Assembly: GCA_041392805.1 (NCBI GenBank)
Contig: JAWKLJ010000001.1
Location: 3,286,001-3,350,000 of the forward strand
Reading direction: 5' to 3'
DNA: 64,000 bases
Source: Saprospiraceae bacterium
GTDB taxonomy: Bacteria > Bacteroidota > Bacteroidia > Chitinophagales > Saprospiraceae
Positions 19,112-27,489 of this stretch are shown one piece after another. Position 1 is the first letter of the stretch; each line of letters opens with the position of its first letter. The translations under genes and the position numbers were made by a program. The notes under the pieces are model-generated. The model did no database searches. It worked only from the letters and a program-made list of their open reading frames with translations, and was not told the DNA's origin.

Positions 19112-19702
19112 TTATGATAGCTGTTTTAAAGCGAGTTTAATCAATTCCTCTACGCTAGCCACATTCGGTTGTTCTTTTAGTATTTTATTTAGTGCTTTCT
19201 GAACTTGTATCTTAGCAAAACCTAAAGCTACCAATGCTGATAACGCTTCATCCCGACTTCTATTGTCTTGTGGTGTGAAAGTTAAAGGGGTATCACCACT
19301 TTCCCTGATGACTTTATCTTTCAAATCCAAAATAATCTGTTTCGCCGTTTTGGGGCCAATGCCTTTTACTTGTTTGAAGGCCGCCACATTCTCCGCAATG
19401 ACAGCGGCCTTGACTTCGTCAGGGTTCATAGAGGACAAGATAATTCTCGCGGTATTCGGACCGATACCCGAAACGGAAATCAAGAGCACAAATAAATGCC
19501 TTTCCACATCTTCTGCAAAACCATAAAGGGTATGACTATCTTCCTTGATATTCAGGTGGGTTAGGATTTTAACATGTTCCAATTTCTCAATTTGACTATA
19601 GGTGTTCAAACTGATATTGACATGATAACCGATCCCCCCTGTTTCAACAATAATAAAGGTTGGGGTCTTAAAGGTTATTACCCCTTTGATGTAGGTAATC
19701 AT
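19112..19702 (-). CDS. ruvA: Holliday junction branch migration protein RuvA
   Basis: 196 residues, the usual RuvA length. Domain I is the OB fold (MITYIKGVITFKTPTFIIVE, GIGYHVNISLNTY). Domain II carries two helix-hairpin-helix motifs, ISVSGIGPNTARIILS and VKGIGPKTAKQIILD, which hold the junction DNA backbone. The C-terminal domain III (DEALSALVALGFAKIQVQKA) contacts RuvB. RuvA tetramers bind the four-way junction and load the RuvB motors; cytoplasmic. A good promoter match lies about 110 bp upstream. Its position just before sprA is shared with other Bacteroidota, though no functional link is known. Confidence 0.97.
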   Translation of the reverse strand: MITYIKGVITFKTPTFIIVETGGIGYHVNISLNTYSQIEKLEHVKILTHLNIKEDSHTLYGFAEDVERHLFVLLISVSGIGPNTARIILSSMNPDEVKAAVIAENVAAFKQVKGIGPKTAKQIILDLKDKVIRESGDTPLTFTPQDNRSRDEALSALVALGFAKIQVQKALNKILKEQPNVASVEELIKLALKQLS

Positions 19703-19810
19703 TTCGTGTTTTTTGTTTTTGTCCCGACCTTTGGGCTACATTGGCGTAGCCTTTTGGAGGTTTAACCGACATCCTTCCGGGCCTGGACAAGAAAAAGGAT
19801 CACGAAGGTA

Positions 19811-19841
19811 CAAAAATACCTTTTGATTATACTAATTTCAA
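19811..19841 (-). promoter_or_regulatory. Predicted Bacteroidota promoter for ruvA
   Basis: On the minus strand TTG (complement of 19839-19841), exactly 20 bp, then TATTTTTG (complement of 19811-19818), a full TAnnTTTG match. The ruvA start is about 110 nt downstream. Confidence 0.55.
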
Positions 19842-19970
19842 CTCGGCCCTTGTAATTTGTGTCCCCTAACTCGCATTATAAACACTAAAATGACCTCTAA
19901 ATGCAACAATGGTTGCAGCGATCAATCAATACTCATGTAAAGAAAAGAAGGGAGAAAATCAGTGCATAAC

Positions 19971-22184
19971 TCAACGAAGCTCCACTTCATCTACAAAAAT
20001 CCAGGAAGGTAGATTTGCTGCATGATGCCAGACCGGTGCGACCTTCGGATTCACAGCGATCACTTTCAAGTAGCGGAAGGTTTGTAGCGGGCCGGTGTAC
20101 GTGAAATATTGAATGTCATTGATTTTGCTTTTTGGAGAAAGGGGATGCTGGTTTTTGAGGCTAGCAATAGCTCGAAATTGTTGGCCGTCACTCGAGGCGA
20201 AGTACTGCACCTCTTCTGGGAAAAAGACAATGTGGTTGGTGACTTGTAAAAAAGCAGTGGAAATTTCGCTGATCTCCATAGGTTCTCCCAGGTCAATAAC
20301 CGCCTCCAAATTATTGCCTTCAAAACCCAGCCAGTTGGCATAAAAACTACTGCCACCGAAAGCACCGTCCGTGAGGGTCTGAGGGTCTTCCTTGGCGTAT
20401 TTTTTTGGTAATTCCAGTAACTTAACCGGTTTTTGGTGCGCGAGATTGGGTTTGGCAGCTCGTTCTAAGCTTTGCTTATACAATTGTATATATTCTTCTA
20501 CCGTGTACCCCATCTCATTCATAGCGGTAATATTTGCCTGCCTAGTCGTTTGTTCAAATCGCAGCAAACGCTCTTGTAGTGGTAGTGCAGCTGAATGCTG
20601 CAATGCCTTTTGCATATCCCTTCTGGCGTTTTCCAGGATTGCGTAATCGATACTGAGCCGGGCTTCTTGTACCCTTTTTAGCACTTCCGGTTGTTCCGTA
20701 ACTGCCAGGGTGGCCTCGTTGTACAAGCTATCGTAATAATTCAATAAGCCTTCTTTTAAGAAACTGCCAAATCCCTGCGAAGGATCGCCATAAAGGAAGA
20801 GGAAAAAGCTAGAATCTTTGGCCAATTCCTTGTGGATAGTGGTAATATAATCTTTGACGAATGGGGCTGCTGCTTGGTAGTACCCTTCCAGAAAATCAGC
20901 TATGATCAGGTCAACATCCGCTGTTGGATTCCATAGTAATTGAGCCGTCAGATAGGAACGCAATTCAAATAACTCGCTGGGCTGATTACTGTGTTGTTCG
21001 AAGACCCATTTGGCATTATTTTTCACAAATAATTCGATATTGGGTTGCAGGGTATACAAATTTGGGAAGGGGGCGAGGAAATTGGTGAATTGAGTGGTGT
21101 AATCCCAGATACGAATGTTATCCGTTTTCTCTCCCCATGCGATGAGGTCGCGAGTGAAGTCGCTGCATTTTTCTTCAATGGGTGCACTGCGATCGCATTC
21201 AATGGAGCATAAGGTGACCAAGACATTGGGTTCCGGCTTGAGTGTTTTTGGTGCCTTTCGGGTATACTGATAAGCCAGCGTAGAGATCTGTTTATTTGGA
21301 AAAACCCGGGCGATCCGGTTGACAAAATGGATCATCGATCCGGAGGGAGATGCCTCTTTTTCATGGATCGCTTCACAATTGGCGCATTGGCAGTATTGGG
21401 TATTATCGTCCTGACTCACCGAGATCACATTCGCTTCGGGATACTGTTCCAATAGACTGGCTACCGTATCCTTGACGATTTGAAAAACCGCTTCATTCGT
21501 CAGACATAATTGGGTAGGGATTCGCTTTCCATTGCGCAAAGCATAATATTCGGGATGCTCTTGATAATAAAGGTTTGCTGGTACGAAGCGGTGGAAAGTA
21601 TGCACCCTTGCCTCTGGGACATAAGCTGGAAAGGCTTCCGTCGTTACTTTTAGCTTGTCAGCGAACGCGGGGTGGTCATAGCATAAGCGTGAATGAACGG
21701 TACGGGTAGTGATAGGAGGGGTATAGCTATAATTAAGGGAAGCAGGAAGTTGCAGCTTGGTTTTCGCCGGAATTTGCTCGACGCTAGGGCTATAAAAACG
21801 GCACCCCAATTCTTTTTCCAAAAAAGTATAAACGGCATTTAAAGTACTTCGGGGACTCCCTCCTCGAATAAACAAATGCTCCGCCTCTACACCATAGGCA
21901 ATGGTATTTATCCCAGTATGCGCTGCCTGCCCGAGTTGGCCAATCCGTATTTCCTTTCCCGCACCCTTCCCGGTGTGTATGGCTAGGCTAACGCCACTGA
22001 TCTGCTGCAAATAATCTTGCAAAACTTCGGCTGCCTTGGTTTCTAGCTCAGTAGCATTGTCGGCTATGTTGATCGTATAATCGCTAGTACCTCCGCTAAC
22101 CAAGGAGATCGACGACGAGGATTGGCAGGAAACTAATAAGTTAACAACCAGACCAAGGAGGAAAGACGTGGAAAGGCTTTTCAT
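19971..22184 (-). CDS. DUF4838 domain lipoprotein, putative carbohydrate-active protein
   Basis: 737 residues. Lipoprotein signal peptide ending in NLLVSC (Cys about 20). Residues about 30-150 resemble the N-terminal domain of alpha-glucuronidases (ETKAAEVLQDYLQQISG, EIRIGQLG, FLEKELGCRFYSP). A DUF4838 domain follows at about 215-480 (LCLTNEAVF, VSQDDNTQYCQCANCEAI, NIRIWDYTTQFTNFL), which belongs to the TIM-barrel glycosidase-like families. The last about 130 residues (FYANWLGFEGNNLEAVIDLG, FRYLKVIAVNP) look like an F5/8-type carbohydrate-binding domain. Likely outer-membrane anchored and active on glycans, but no member's chemistry can be assigned from sequence alone. Divergent from the MFS gene at 22391; no neighbouring SusCD pair. 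Confidence 0.85.
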   Translation of the reverse strand: MKSLSTSFLLGLVVNLLVSCQSSSSISLVSGGTSDYTINIADNATELETKAAEVLQDYLQQISGVSLAIHTGKGAGKEIRIGQLGQAAHTGINTIAYGVEAEHLFIRGGSPRSTLNAVYTFLEKELGCRFYSPSVEQIPAKTKLQLPASLNYSYTPPITTRTVHSRLCYDHPAFADKLKVTTEAFPAYVPEARVHTFHRFVPANLYYQEHPEYYALRNGKRIPTQLCLTNEAVFQIVKDTVASLLEQYPEANVISVSQDDNTQYCQCANCEAIHEKEASPSGSMIHFVNRIARVFPNKQISTLAYQYTRKAPKTLKPEPNVLVTLCSIECDRSAPIEEKCSDFTRDLIAWGEKTDNIRIWDYTTQFTNFLAPFPNLYTLQPNIELFVKNNAKWVFEQHSNQPSELFELRSYLTAQLLWNPTADVDLIIADFLEGYYQAAAPFVKDYITTIHKELAKDSSFFLFLYGDPSQGFGSFLKEGLLNYYDSLYNEATLAVTEQPEVLKRVQEARLSIDYAILENARRDMQKALQHSAALPLQERLLRFEQTTRQANITAMNEMGYTVEEYIQLYKQSLERAAKPNLAHQKPVKLLELPKKYAKEDPQTLTDGAFGGSSFYANWLGFEGNNLEAVIDLGEPMEISEISTAFLQVTNHIVFFPEEVQYFASSDGQQFRAIASLKNQHPLSPKSKINDIQYFTYTGPLQTFRYLKVIAVNPKVAPVWHHAANLPSWIFVDEVELR

Positions 22185-22340
22185 TGGGTAAGTTTTGTAA
22201 AGAAATTGTTTTTACAGTCAGCAAAGCGAAAATAATAATTTACAACAAACTCCCTTCCAAGAAAGAAGTAATCAGCATATAAACTTCTTCCTAAAAAACC
22301 TTTTAAAGTAAAAAATCGGTTTAATTTTCTTCAAGCCTGC

Positions 22341-22348
22341 TATCTTTG
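22341..22348 (+). promoter_or_regulatory. Possible -7 element (TATCTTTG) before the MFS gene
   Basis: An exact TAnnTTTG match 43 bp before the ATG at 22391. No TTG lies at the expected -33 distance, so only half the consensus is met. The 206-bp gap to the divergent DUF4838 gene has no other clear signal. Confidence 0.35.
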
Positions 22349-22390
22349 CCCCCTTCAAAGATACCCCATGGTATCTGGTAAAATTTGACC

Positions 22391-23587
22391 ATGAGTCGCT
22401 CGCTTTATTTTCGCCTTTCCTTAATGCTATTTCTCCAATTTTTTATTTGGGGAACCTGGTATGTGACCCTTAGTACTTATTTACTGGCAAAGCTACATTT
22501 TACAGGGCCCCAAATAGGTTTGATCTATGGGGCAACGGCCCTTTCGGCTTCCATTACACCTTTTTTTCTAGGGATATTAGCAGATCGCATTTTCTCAACA
22601 GAAAAAATACTTAGCGTACTGCATCTGAGTGGAGGTTGCGTCATGTGGTTTACTTCTTATTTCACTGAATTTCAATGGTTTTACCCCTGCATGGTGCTTT
22701 ATACCTTGTTTTATATGCCAACTTTCACCTTATCCAGTTCCCTCTCCCTACAGCATATACAAGATGTAACCAAGGATTTTCCTAAAGTCCGGGTATGGGG
22801 TAGCATTTCTTGGATTTTCACGGGGGTGATCATCAGTTATCTGCATTTGGAATCAGAAGTATTACCCATGCGTATTTCTGCGAGTTTTTCGATTATACAA
22901 GGTTTTTATTGCCTCACCTTACCGCATACCCCTCCACAGCCACAGTTAAGTAAATTTACCCTCACCGATGTGTTTGGGAAGGAGATACTACAGCTTTTAA
23001 AAAAGAAAGAAGTCCTCATTTTAATACTCGCCTTGGCGTTTATCCAAATCCCGGCATCCTTTTATTATAGCTTTGTCAATCCTTTTCTAAATGAGATCGG
23101 GGTAAGTAATTCGGCGGGGAAATTAACCCTTGGGCAGGTGACGGAAGTTCTTATCATGTTGGCGTTGCCTTGGTTTTTACAAAAATTCCTGTTGCGTTTT
23201 ATCATTACTGCTGGTCTGATGTGTTGGGGTCTCCGGTATTTACTTTTTGCCTGGGGGGGCGAGTTACACCAAGAATGGATGCTGTATATTGGCATTTTGG
23301 TACATGGGGTTGTGTACAATTTTTCTACACTCAGTAGCCAAATTTTCATTGATCGCCAGGTGCCCAAGCATTTGCGCAGCACTGCCCAAGGCTTTATTAC
23401 CTTTGTCACGATGGGCATTGGCTTTTTTATTGGTTCTTTTATCGCGGGTCTGGTTGTTCAGGGCTTTACTTTGCCAGATGGCACCCATGCCTGGTGGCAT
23501 ATTTGGCAATTACCGGGTTGGTTTGGCATAGCGGTAGCGGTGACTTTTTTGGTTTTTATCCAAAGGGCGATGCGCGACAAGGCATGA
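22391..23587 (+). CDS. MFS transporter, nucleoside:H+ symporter-like
   Basis: About 398 residues with 12 predicted membrane segments. The opening MSRSLYFRLSLMLFLQF then FFIWGTWYVTLSTYL is characteristic of the Nuc_H_symport (NupG/XapB) branch of the major facilitator superfamily, as are IGLIYGATALSASITPF (TM2) and FGILADRIF-like DRIF loop. It likely imports nucleosides or a related compound with protons. The start is taken at the ATG 22391 rather than the TTG at 22385. Convergent with the subtilase gene; a complex inverted-repeat region lies between them. Confidence 0.88.
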   Translation: MSRSLYFRLSLMLFLQFFIWGTWYVTLSTYLLAKLHFTGPQIGLIYGATALSASITPFFLGILADRIFSTEKILSVLHLSGGCVMWFTSYFTEFQWFYPCMVLYTLFYMPTFTLSSSLSLQHIQDVTKDFPKVRVWGSISWIFTGVIISYLHLESEVLPMRISASFSIIQGFYCLTLPHTPPQPQLSKFTLTDVFGKEILQLLKKKEVLILILALAFIQIPASFYYSFVNPFLNEIGVSNSAGKLTLGQVTEVLIMLALPWFLQKFLLRFIITAGLMCWGLRYLLFAWGGELHQEWMLYIGILVHGVVYNFSTLSSQIFIDRQVPKHLRSTAQGFITFVTMGIGFFIGSFIAGLVVQGFTLPDGTHAWWHIWQLPGWFGIAVAVTFLVFIQRAMRDKA

Positions 23588-23599
23588 GCACTTAAAAAT

Positions 23600-23731
23600 T
23601 GGACTTTTGACACTTTTGGAAATCCTCTGTTTTCTAGGCTAGAAATGGGAAAGCGGAAGTGGGAAAATTGCGCTCCTGAGCCTTTCCGCCTTCCGATTTC
23701 CGATTTCAAAACAGCGAATGTCAAAAGTCCA
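23600..23731. terminator. Nested inverted repeat between convergent genes
   Basis: Outer arms TGGACTTTTGACA (23600-23612) and TGTCAAAAGTCCA (23719-23731) are perfect 13-bp complements. Inside are TTTCTAG/CTAGAAA (23631-23637 and 23639-23645) and imperfectly pairing GGAAAGCGGAAG / CTTTCCGCCTTCC stretches, the latter running into CTTCCGATTTCCG repeats. Placed between the ends of the MFS and subtilase genes, it may terminate both transcripts. Confidence 0.6.
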
Positions 23732-23750
23732 GTTAAAGAGGTATCCCTAT

Positions 23751-25520
23751 TTATTCCTTAATCACCTTCCCACTAAACACTTCTCCTGCTATAGATAGGC
23801 GATACCAATAAACGCCAGCCGCGAAATTAGATAATTTAAAAGATTGATGTACGCCAGGTCCCGCCTCCCAGTTTTCCGTTCCTACTGCTTGCCCTGTACT
23901 GTTAAACCATTCCATCAATACCGAACCTTCCCAAGGCTCAATATTTAGATTTAATATGCCTTTGGTTGGGTTCGGAAATATTTTTAAGCTATTTGTGAGG
24001 GGAGCTTCATTATTATTAGATAGCGTTAAAGCTTTTTGTACGGCAGCTAGGGCATTGATCTGACCGTAACCAGTGATAGGATTGGGGAATTGGTCAGGTG
24101 AAATACCTCCACAGGTATATTTTGAATAGGCGGGGAGGGCTGTTTCTTCAATAATTTGTTCAATCAATTCCACCTGACCCGCCAAGGACGGATTAGCAGA
24201 AATGAGCAGGGCCACCAAACCAACGACATGAGGACCAGCCATACTTGTACCATTCCAGGTAGCATAACCACCACCTCTTATCGCCGATTTCACCCCTACT
24301 CCAGGGGCAGATATATTCGGTTTTAATCGCAGACTTCCATCTACCATCACCAGGCCCCTGCTGCTAAAGTTAGCCATCGTATCATTCGATTGAACGGCAC
24401 CCACGCCAAAAGCGTTTTCAAAAATGGCAGCAGGACTATTGATGCTACCACAACCACTACCTCCGTCGTTACCCGCAGAAACCACTACCACAATGCCGGC
24501 TGCTTTCAGGTTGTTGACCACGGCCTCCATGGTCGCGAAGTTGCCCGTATTACAGCCTTCTACAGGTGGACAAGCCCAAGAATTATTAATGACATGAGGC
24601 GCCATCCCCGGATTAGGGTTGTTGCCCTGTAAGTCGGTAGGTGCTAAGAAAAACTCGAAACATTCGATATAGGAGGCGGGCGAACCCCAGCCGCGTTCCA
24701 TGTTCCGGCAAGCGATCCATTTGGCGTCTGGCGCCATGCCAATTTGATTGCCCTGGCCATCATCGCCGACCATCGTTCCGATGGTATGCGTGCCGTGGCT
24801 ATGGTCGTCACATGGCGTCATAATATTTAGCCCACAGGGGTTATTTGATGCTAGTAAGGTATCATCTTGGTGGAGCGGATTGATTTCACGAATGCCATCA
24901 TGCCAATTGTAATCGTGTTTTCCGGCCGTACCATTCCATCCTCGGTATTGATTTCGAATAGCTGGATGCGCCCATTCTGTTCCGGTATCTTGGCCAGCAA
25001 CCACTACGCCCTGTCCTGTATATCCCAGATTCCACACTTGATCAGCACCTGTTTTGGAAAGTCCCCAGGTCAGGCTACGCGCATTTTCCTGAAAATTCCC
25101 CCTGTATTCGGGTTCATCCAGTTTTACCCAGGGGTTGGGTTGTATCTGAGCAACGGCAGCTAGTTGCCCTAGTCTTTTCACTAAAGCCAAATCACCCTTT
25201 GCATAAATAGCATTGACAACATAAAAAGAGCGATAAGTGGCCTGAGCATCATCCAATACCCGACGAACGGTTTTCTGGGTATTTTCAGCAGTGGCCTTTA
25301 GCGTATGATAAACGAGGGCGCCTTTTGCTTCTTTAGTCGTTAAAGCCTTCGCGCCAGAAACATCAGCCTGCTCATTGATAAGAATAAGGAATTCGAGTTT
25401 TTTCCCTTCTTCTAGTTTTGTTAACAACTGGCTATCAACCTTTTTCGACCAATCCTTATTAATAGGTAATTGCCAAGAGACCAAGGCGATCAGGGCGATT
25501 AATGGAAAAAAGTGCTTCAT
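23751..25520 (-). CDS. Subtilisin-like serine protease (S8) with T9SS type A sorting domain
   Basis: 589 residues. Signal peptide (MKHFFPLIALIALVSWQ), an I9-like propeptide region to about residue 135, and a subtilase domain with the full catalytic set: D178 in GQDTGTEW, H242 in DDHSHGTHT, oxyanion N313 in VINNSWA and S426 in NGTSMAGPH. The C-terminal about 75 residues are a type A T9SS sorting domain (LKIFPNPTKGILNLNIE, GVYWYRLSIAGEVFSGKVIKE), so the protein should be exported through SprA and attached to or released from the surface. Role: extracellular protein degradation. Convergent with the MFS gene. Confidence 0.95.
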   Translation of the reverse strand: MKHFFPLIALIALVSWQLPINKDWSKKVDSQLLTKLEEGKKLEFLILINEQADVSGAKALTTKEAKGALVYHTLKATAENTQKTVRRVLDDAQATYRSFYVVNAIYAKGDLALVKRLGQLAAVAQIQPNPWVKLDEPEYRGNFQENARSLTWGLSKTGADQVWNLGYTGQGVVVAGQDTGTEWAHPAIRNQYRGWNGTAGKHDYNWHDGIREINPLHQDDTLLASNNPCGLNIMTPCDDHSHGTHTIGTMVGDDGQGNQIGMAPDAKWIACRNMERGWGSPASYIECFEFFLAPTDLQGNNPNPGMAPHVINNSWACPPVEGCNTGNFATMEAVVNNLKAAGIVVVVSAGNDGGSGCGSINSPAAIFENAFGVGAVQSNDTMANFSSRGLVMVDGSLRLKPNISAPGVGVKSAIRGGGYATWNGTSMAGPHVVGLVALLISANPSLAGQVELIEQIIEETALPAYSKYTCGGISPDQFPNPITGYGQINALAAVQKALTLSNNNEAPLTNSLKIFPNPTKGILNLNIEPWEGSVLMEWFNSTGQAVGTENWEAGPGVHQSFKLSNFAAGVYWYRLSIAGEVFSGKVIKE

Positions 25521-25837
25521 AATAAATTGTCGTTTTTAATAAATGGAGACATGGTATACTTAATCCACTAGTCTATACGTTCTCTTGTTATCAAAACGCT
25601 AAAGTACCCTTAAAGTTACAGTCTACCCCTCCTCATTGCACCTAAAACTCCCCTTCTGATTATCGTCCGACAAAATGAGCTTCAGCCGTTTTCTAATAAG
25701 GAAAGGCCGCTTAAATGGGTATCTATACCGGATTTAATATAGAATTCACAGTGTTTTTTTTGGGAAGACCCGATTTTTACATTACTTTTATTACGCTGTT
25801 GATTATCAACACAAAATACTTTGAAAAATACGTATAA
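25521..25837. other. Intergenic stretch, 317 bp, little recognisable
   Basis: Lies between the divergent subtilase and GNAT genes and must hold both promoters, but no complete TTG/TAnnTTTG pair was found. The only symmetry noted is a short palindrome GTTGAT-T-ATCAAC at 25798-25810, 28 bp before the GNAT start, possibly an operator. Confidence 0.4.
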
Positions 25838-26308
25838 ATGGAATTCAATACAATCATGTACAATGCCTTTTCTGGGATTAGTCTTAGAGAAGCAAGTGCC
25901 GTCATTAGATTCCTACGAGATCATGTTAACGATTCAAATGAACAACACATTCGTGACGCCGTTGATTATGCTATGAAATTCAAACCATCCTTTGGCGGTT
26001 TTGTGTTAGTAGCCAAAAAAGAAAATGAGATCATCGCTTGTATTGTTGCCAATCGTACTGGCATGGAAGGGTATAGCCCCGATCACATTTTTGTTTTTGC
26101 TACGCTTCACAAAGAATACCGTAAAGAGGAAGACATGATGCAAGCTATTTTACAAAAAGCATTAGGCTACACAGGAGGCCATGTAGCCATGCACGTTCAA
26201 CCCAATCATCCAGAGATGCAATTATTACAGGAGGTTGGTTTCAAGGCTGAATTTCTCGAACTTAGGCTTCAAAAAACCCAAACTACACCTGCTACTGCTG
26301 TTGCTTAG
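25838..26308 (+). CDS. GNAT-like N-acetyltransferase domain protein
   Basis: 156 residues. The central part has the layout of a GNAT fold: beta strands GGFVLVAKKENEIIACIVANR, a strand DHIFVFATLHKEYRKE with the conserved V-x-x-x-x-R/Q-x-x region, a helix MMQAILQKAL, then VAMHVQPNHPEMQLLQEVGFKA, which resembles the C-terminal GNAT strand and N-x-x-A-x-x-L/F-Y-x-x-x-GF segment. The acetyl-CoA loop (Q/RxxGxG/A) is weak: EYRKEEDM replaces it, so activity may be altered. Substrate unknown; it could acetylate a small molecule or protein N-terminus. Single gene with its own leader. Confidence 0.65.
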   Translation: MEFNTIMYNAFSGISLREASAVIRFLRDHVNDSNEQHIRDAVDYAMKFKPSFGGFVLVAKKENEIIACIVANRTGMEGYSPDHIFVFATLHKEYRKEEDMMQAILQKALGYTGGHVAMHVQPNHPEMQLLQEVGFKAEFLELRLQKTQTTPATAVA

Positions 26309-26548
26309 AATCCTTATTATCACTAAGCTTTTTTGACTTTTACCCTATCGAACAGCACAACTCATCCCTGTGCAAATTTGATCCCAGTTAATTTTTTGAA
26401 TCGTTTTACATATTTTAGAAGGGAAATGATGGTTGCTAAGAGTGCGTACCACTCTGCCTGTTAATTTATTGGCTTTTTCCTCGTTTTTATGCGCCATTTT
26501 TTATAGTTTGATCCTCATTCGTCAACCAGGCGCACAAATGGGAAAAAG

Positions 26549-27487
26549 ATGATCATGCAACGAATTATAGGGAGACATACCGGAAATAAAAAGGGTCCTT
26601 TACTTATTTGTTTAGCAGGCATTCACGGCAATGAACCAGCGGGTATTATTGCCTTGGAACTCATGTTTAAAATGCTCGAGGTAGAGCCTATTACCAATCC
26701 TAACTTCTCCTTTAGCGGTCGTCTGTTGGGCCTTCGCGGCAATTTAAAAGCCATCAAAGCAGGAACACGTTTTATCCAGAAGGACCTCAATCGCCAATGG
26801 ACACCCGCCATCGTTGAAAAATGCAAAAAAACAGCTATTGAAGCTTTAGCTCCTGAGGAACAAGAAATAAAAGAACTGATTCAACTCATTGAATTAGAGA
26901 TCGAAACTTACCAACCTGATAAGCTAGTGATCCTCGATTTGCACACGACGACAGCCAAGGGAGGGATTTTCACCGTGGCAACGGATGAAGAAGAAAGTGT
27001 GCGGATTGGGGTGGAGCTCCACGCCCCCGTTGTCAAAGGTTTATTGAAAGGAGTAAAAGGAACCACGCTGCATTTTTTCAACAACCAACACTTTGTGCCT
27101 GAGACAGTAGCTGTTTGTTTTGAATCGGGGCAACACGACGAACAACTTTCAGTGAATAGAGCTATTGCAGCCATCACCAATTGTATGCGAACAATTGGCT
27201 GTGTACGTGCAGAAGATGTTGAGAATCGCCACGACGAATTACTAATTGAGTATTCCAAAAACTTACCCAAGGTCACCGAACTCATCGGTTTTCATACTAT
27301 TCAAGAAGGGGATCATTTTCAAATGGTGCCCGGATATCTCAATTTTCAGTCCATCAAAAAAGGAGAAATTTTGGCCCATGATAAAAATGGCCCTATTAGC
27401 GCCATAGCCGACGGATATATTTTAATGCCTCTTTACCAGGAGCAGGGTGATGATGGTTTTTTCCTGGTACAGCAGTTAGATTTTTAA
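26549..27487 (+). CDS. Succinylglutamate desuccinylase/aspartoacylase family zinc hydrolase
   Basis: 312 residues. Zinc-binding residues of the M14-like AstE/AspA family are visible: HxxE in AGIHGNEPAG (H25 and E28 region) and the later His in ILDLHTTTA (about 130). LRGNLKAIKAGTRFIQKDLNR matches the conserved NxxAxxxxxRxxxxDLNR substrate-binding stretch, with Arg holding the carboxylate. The family deacylates N-acyl amino acids such as N-acetylaspartate or N-succinylglutamate, using Zn2+. Which one is used here is open; no arginine-succinyltransferase genes are nearby. The C-terminal half (GFHTIQEGDHFQMVPGYLNF) is a small beta domain typical of the family. Its stop is only 2 bp from the stop of the convergent ABC transporter gene. 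Confidence 0.85.
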   Translation: MIMQRIIGRHTGNKKGPLLICLAGIHGNEPAGIIALELMFKMLEVEPITNPNFSFSGRLLGLRGNLKAIKAGTRFIQKDLNRQWTPAIVEKCKKTAIEALAPEEQEIKELIQLIELEIETYQPDKLVILDLHTTTAKGGIFTVATDEEESVRIGVELHAPVVKGLLKGVKGTTLHFFNNQHFVPETVAVCFESGQHDEQLSVNRAIAAITNCMRTIGCVRAEDVENRHDELLIEYSKNLPKVTELIGFHTIQEGDHFQMVPGYLNFQSIKKGEILAHDKNGPISAIADGYILMPLYQEQGDDGFFLVQQLDF

Positions 27488-27489
27488 GC

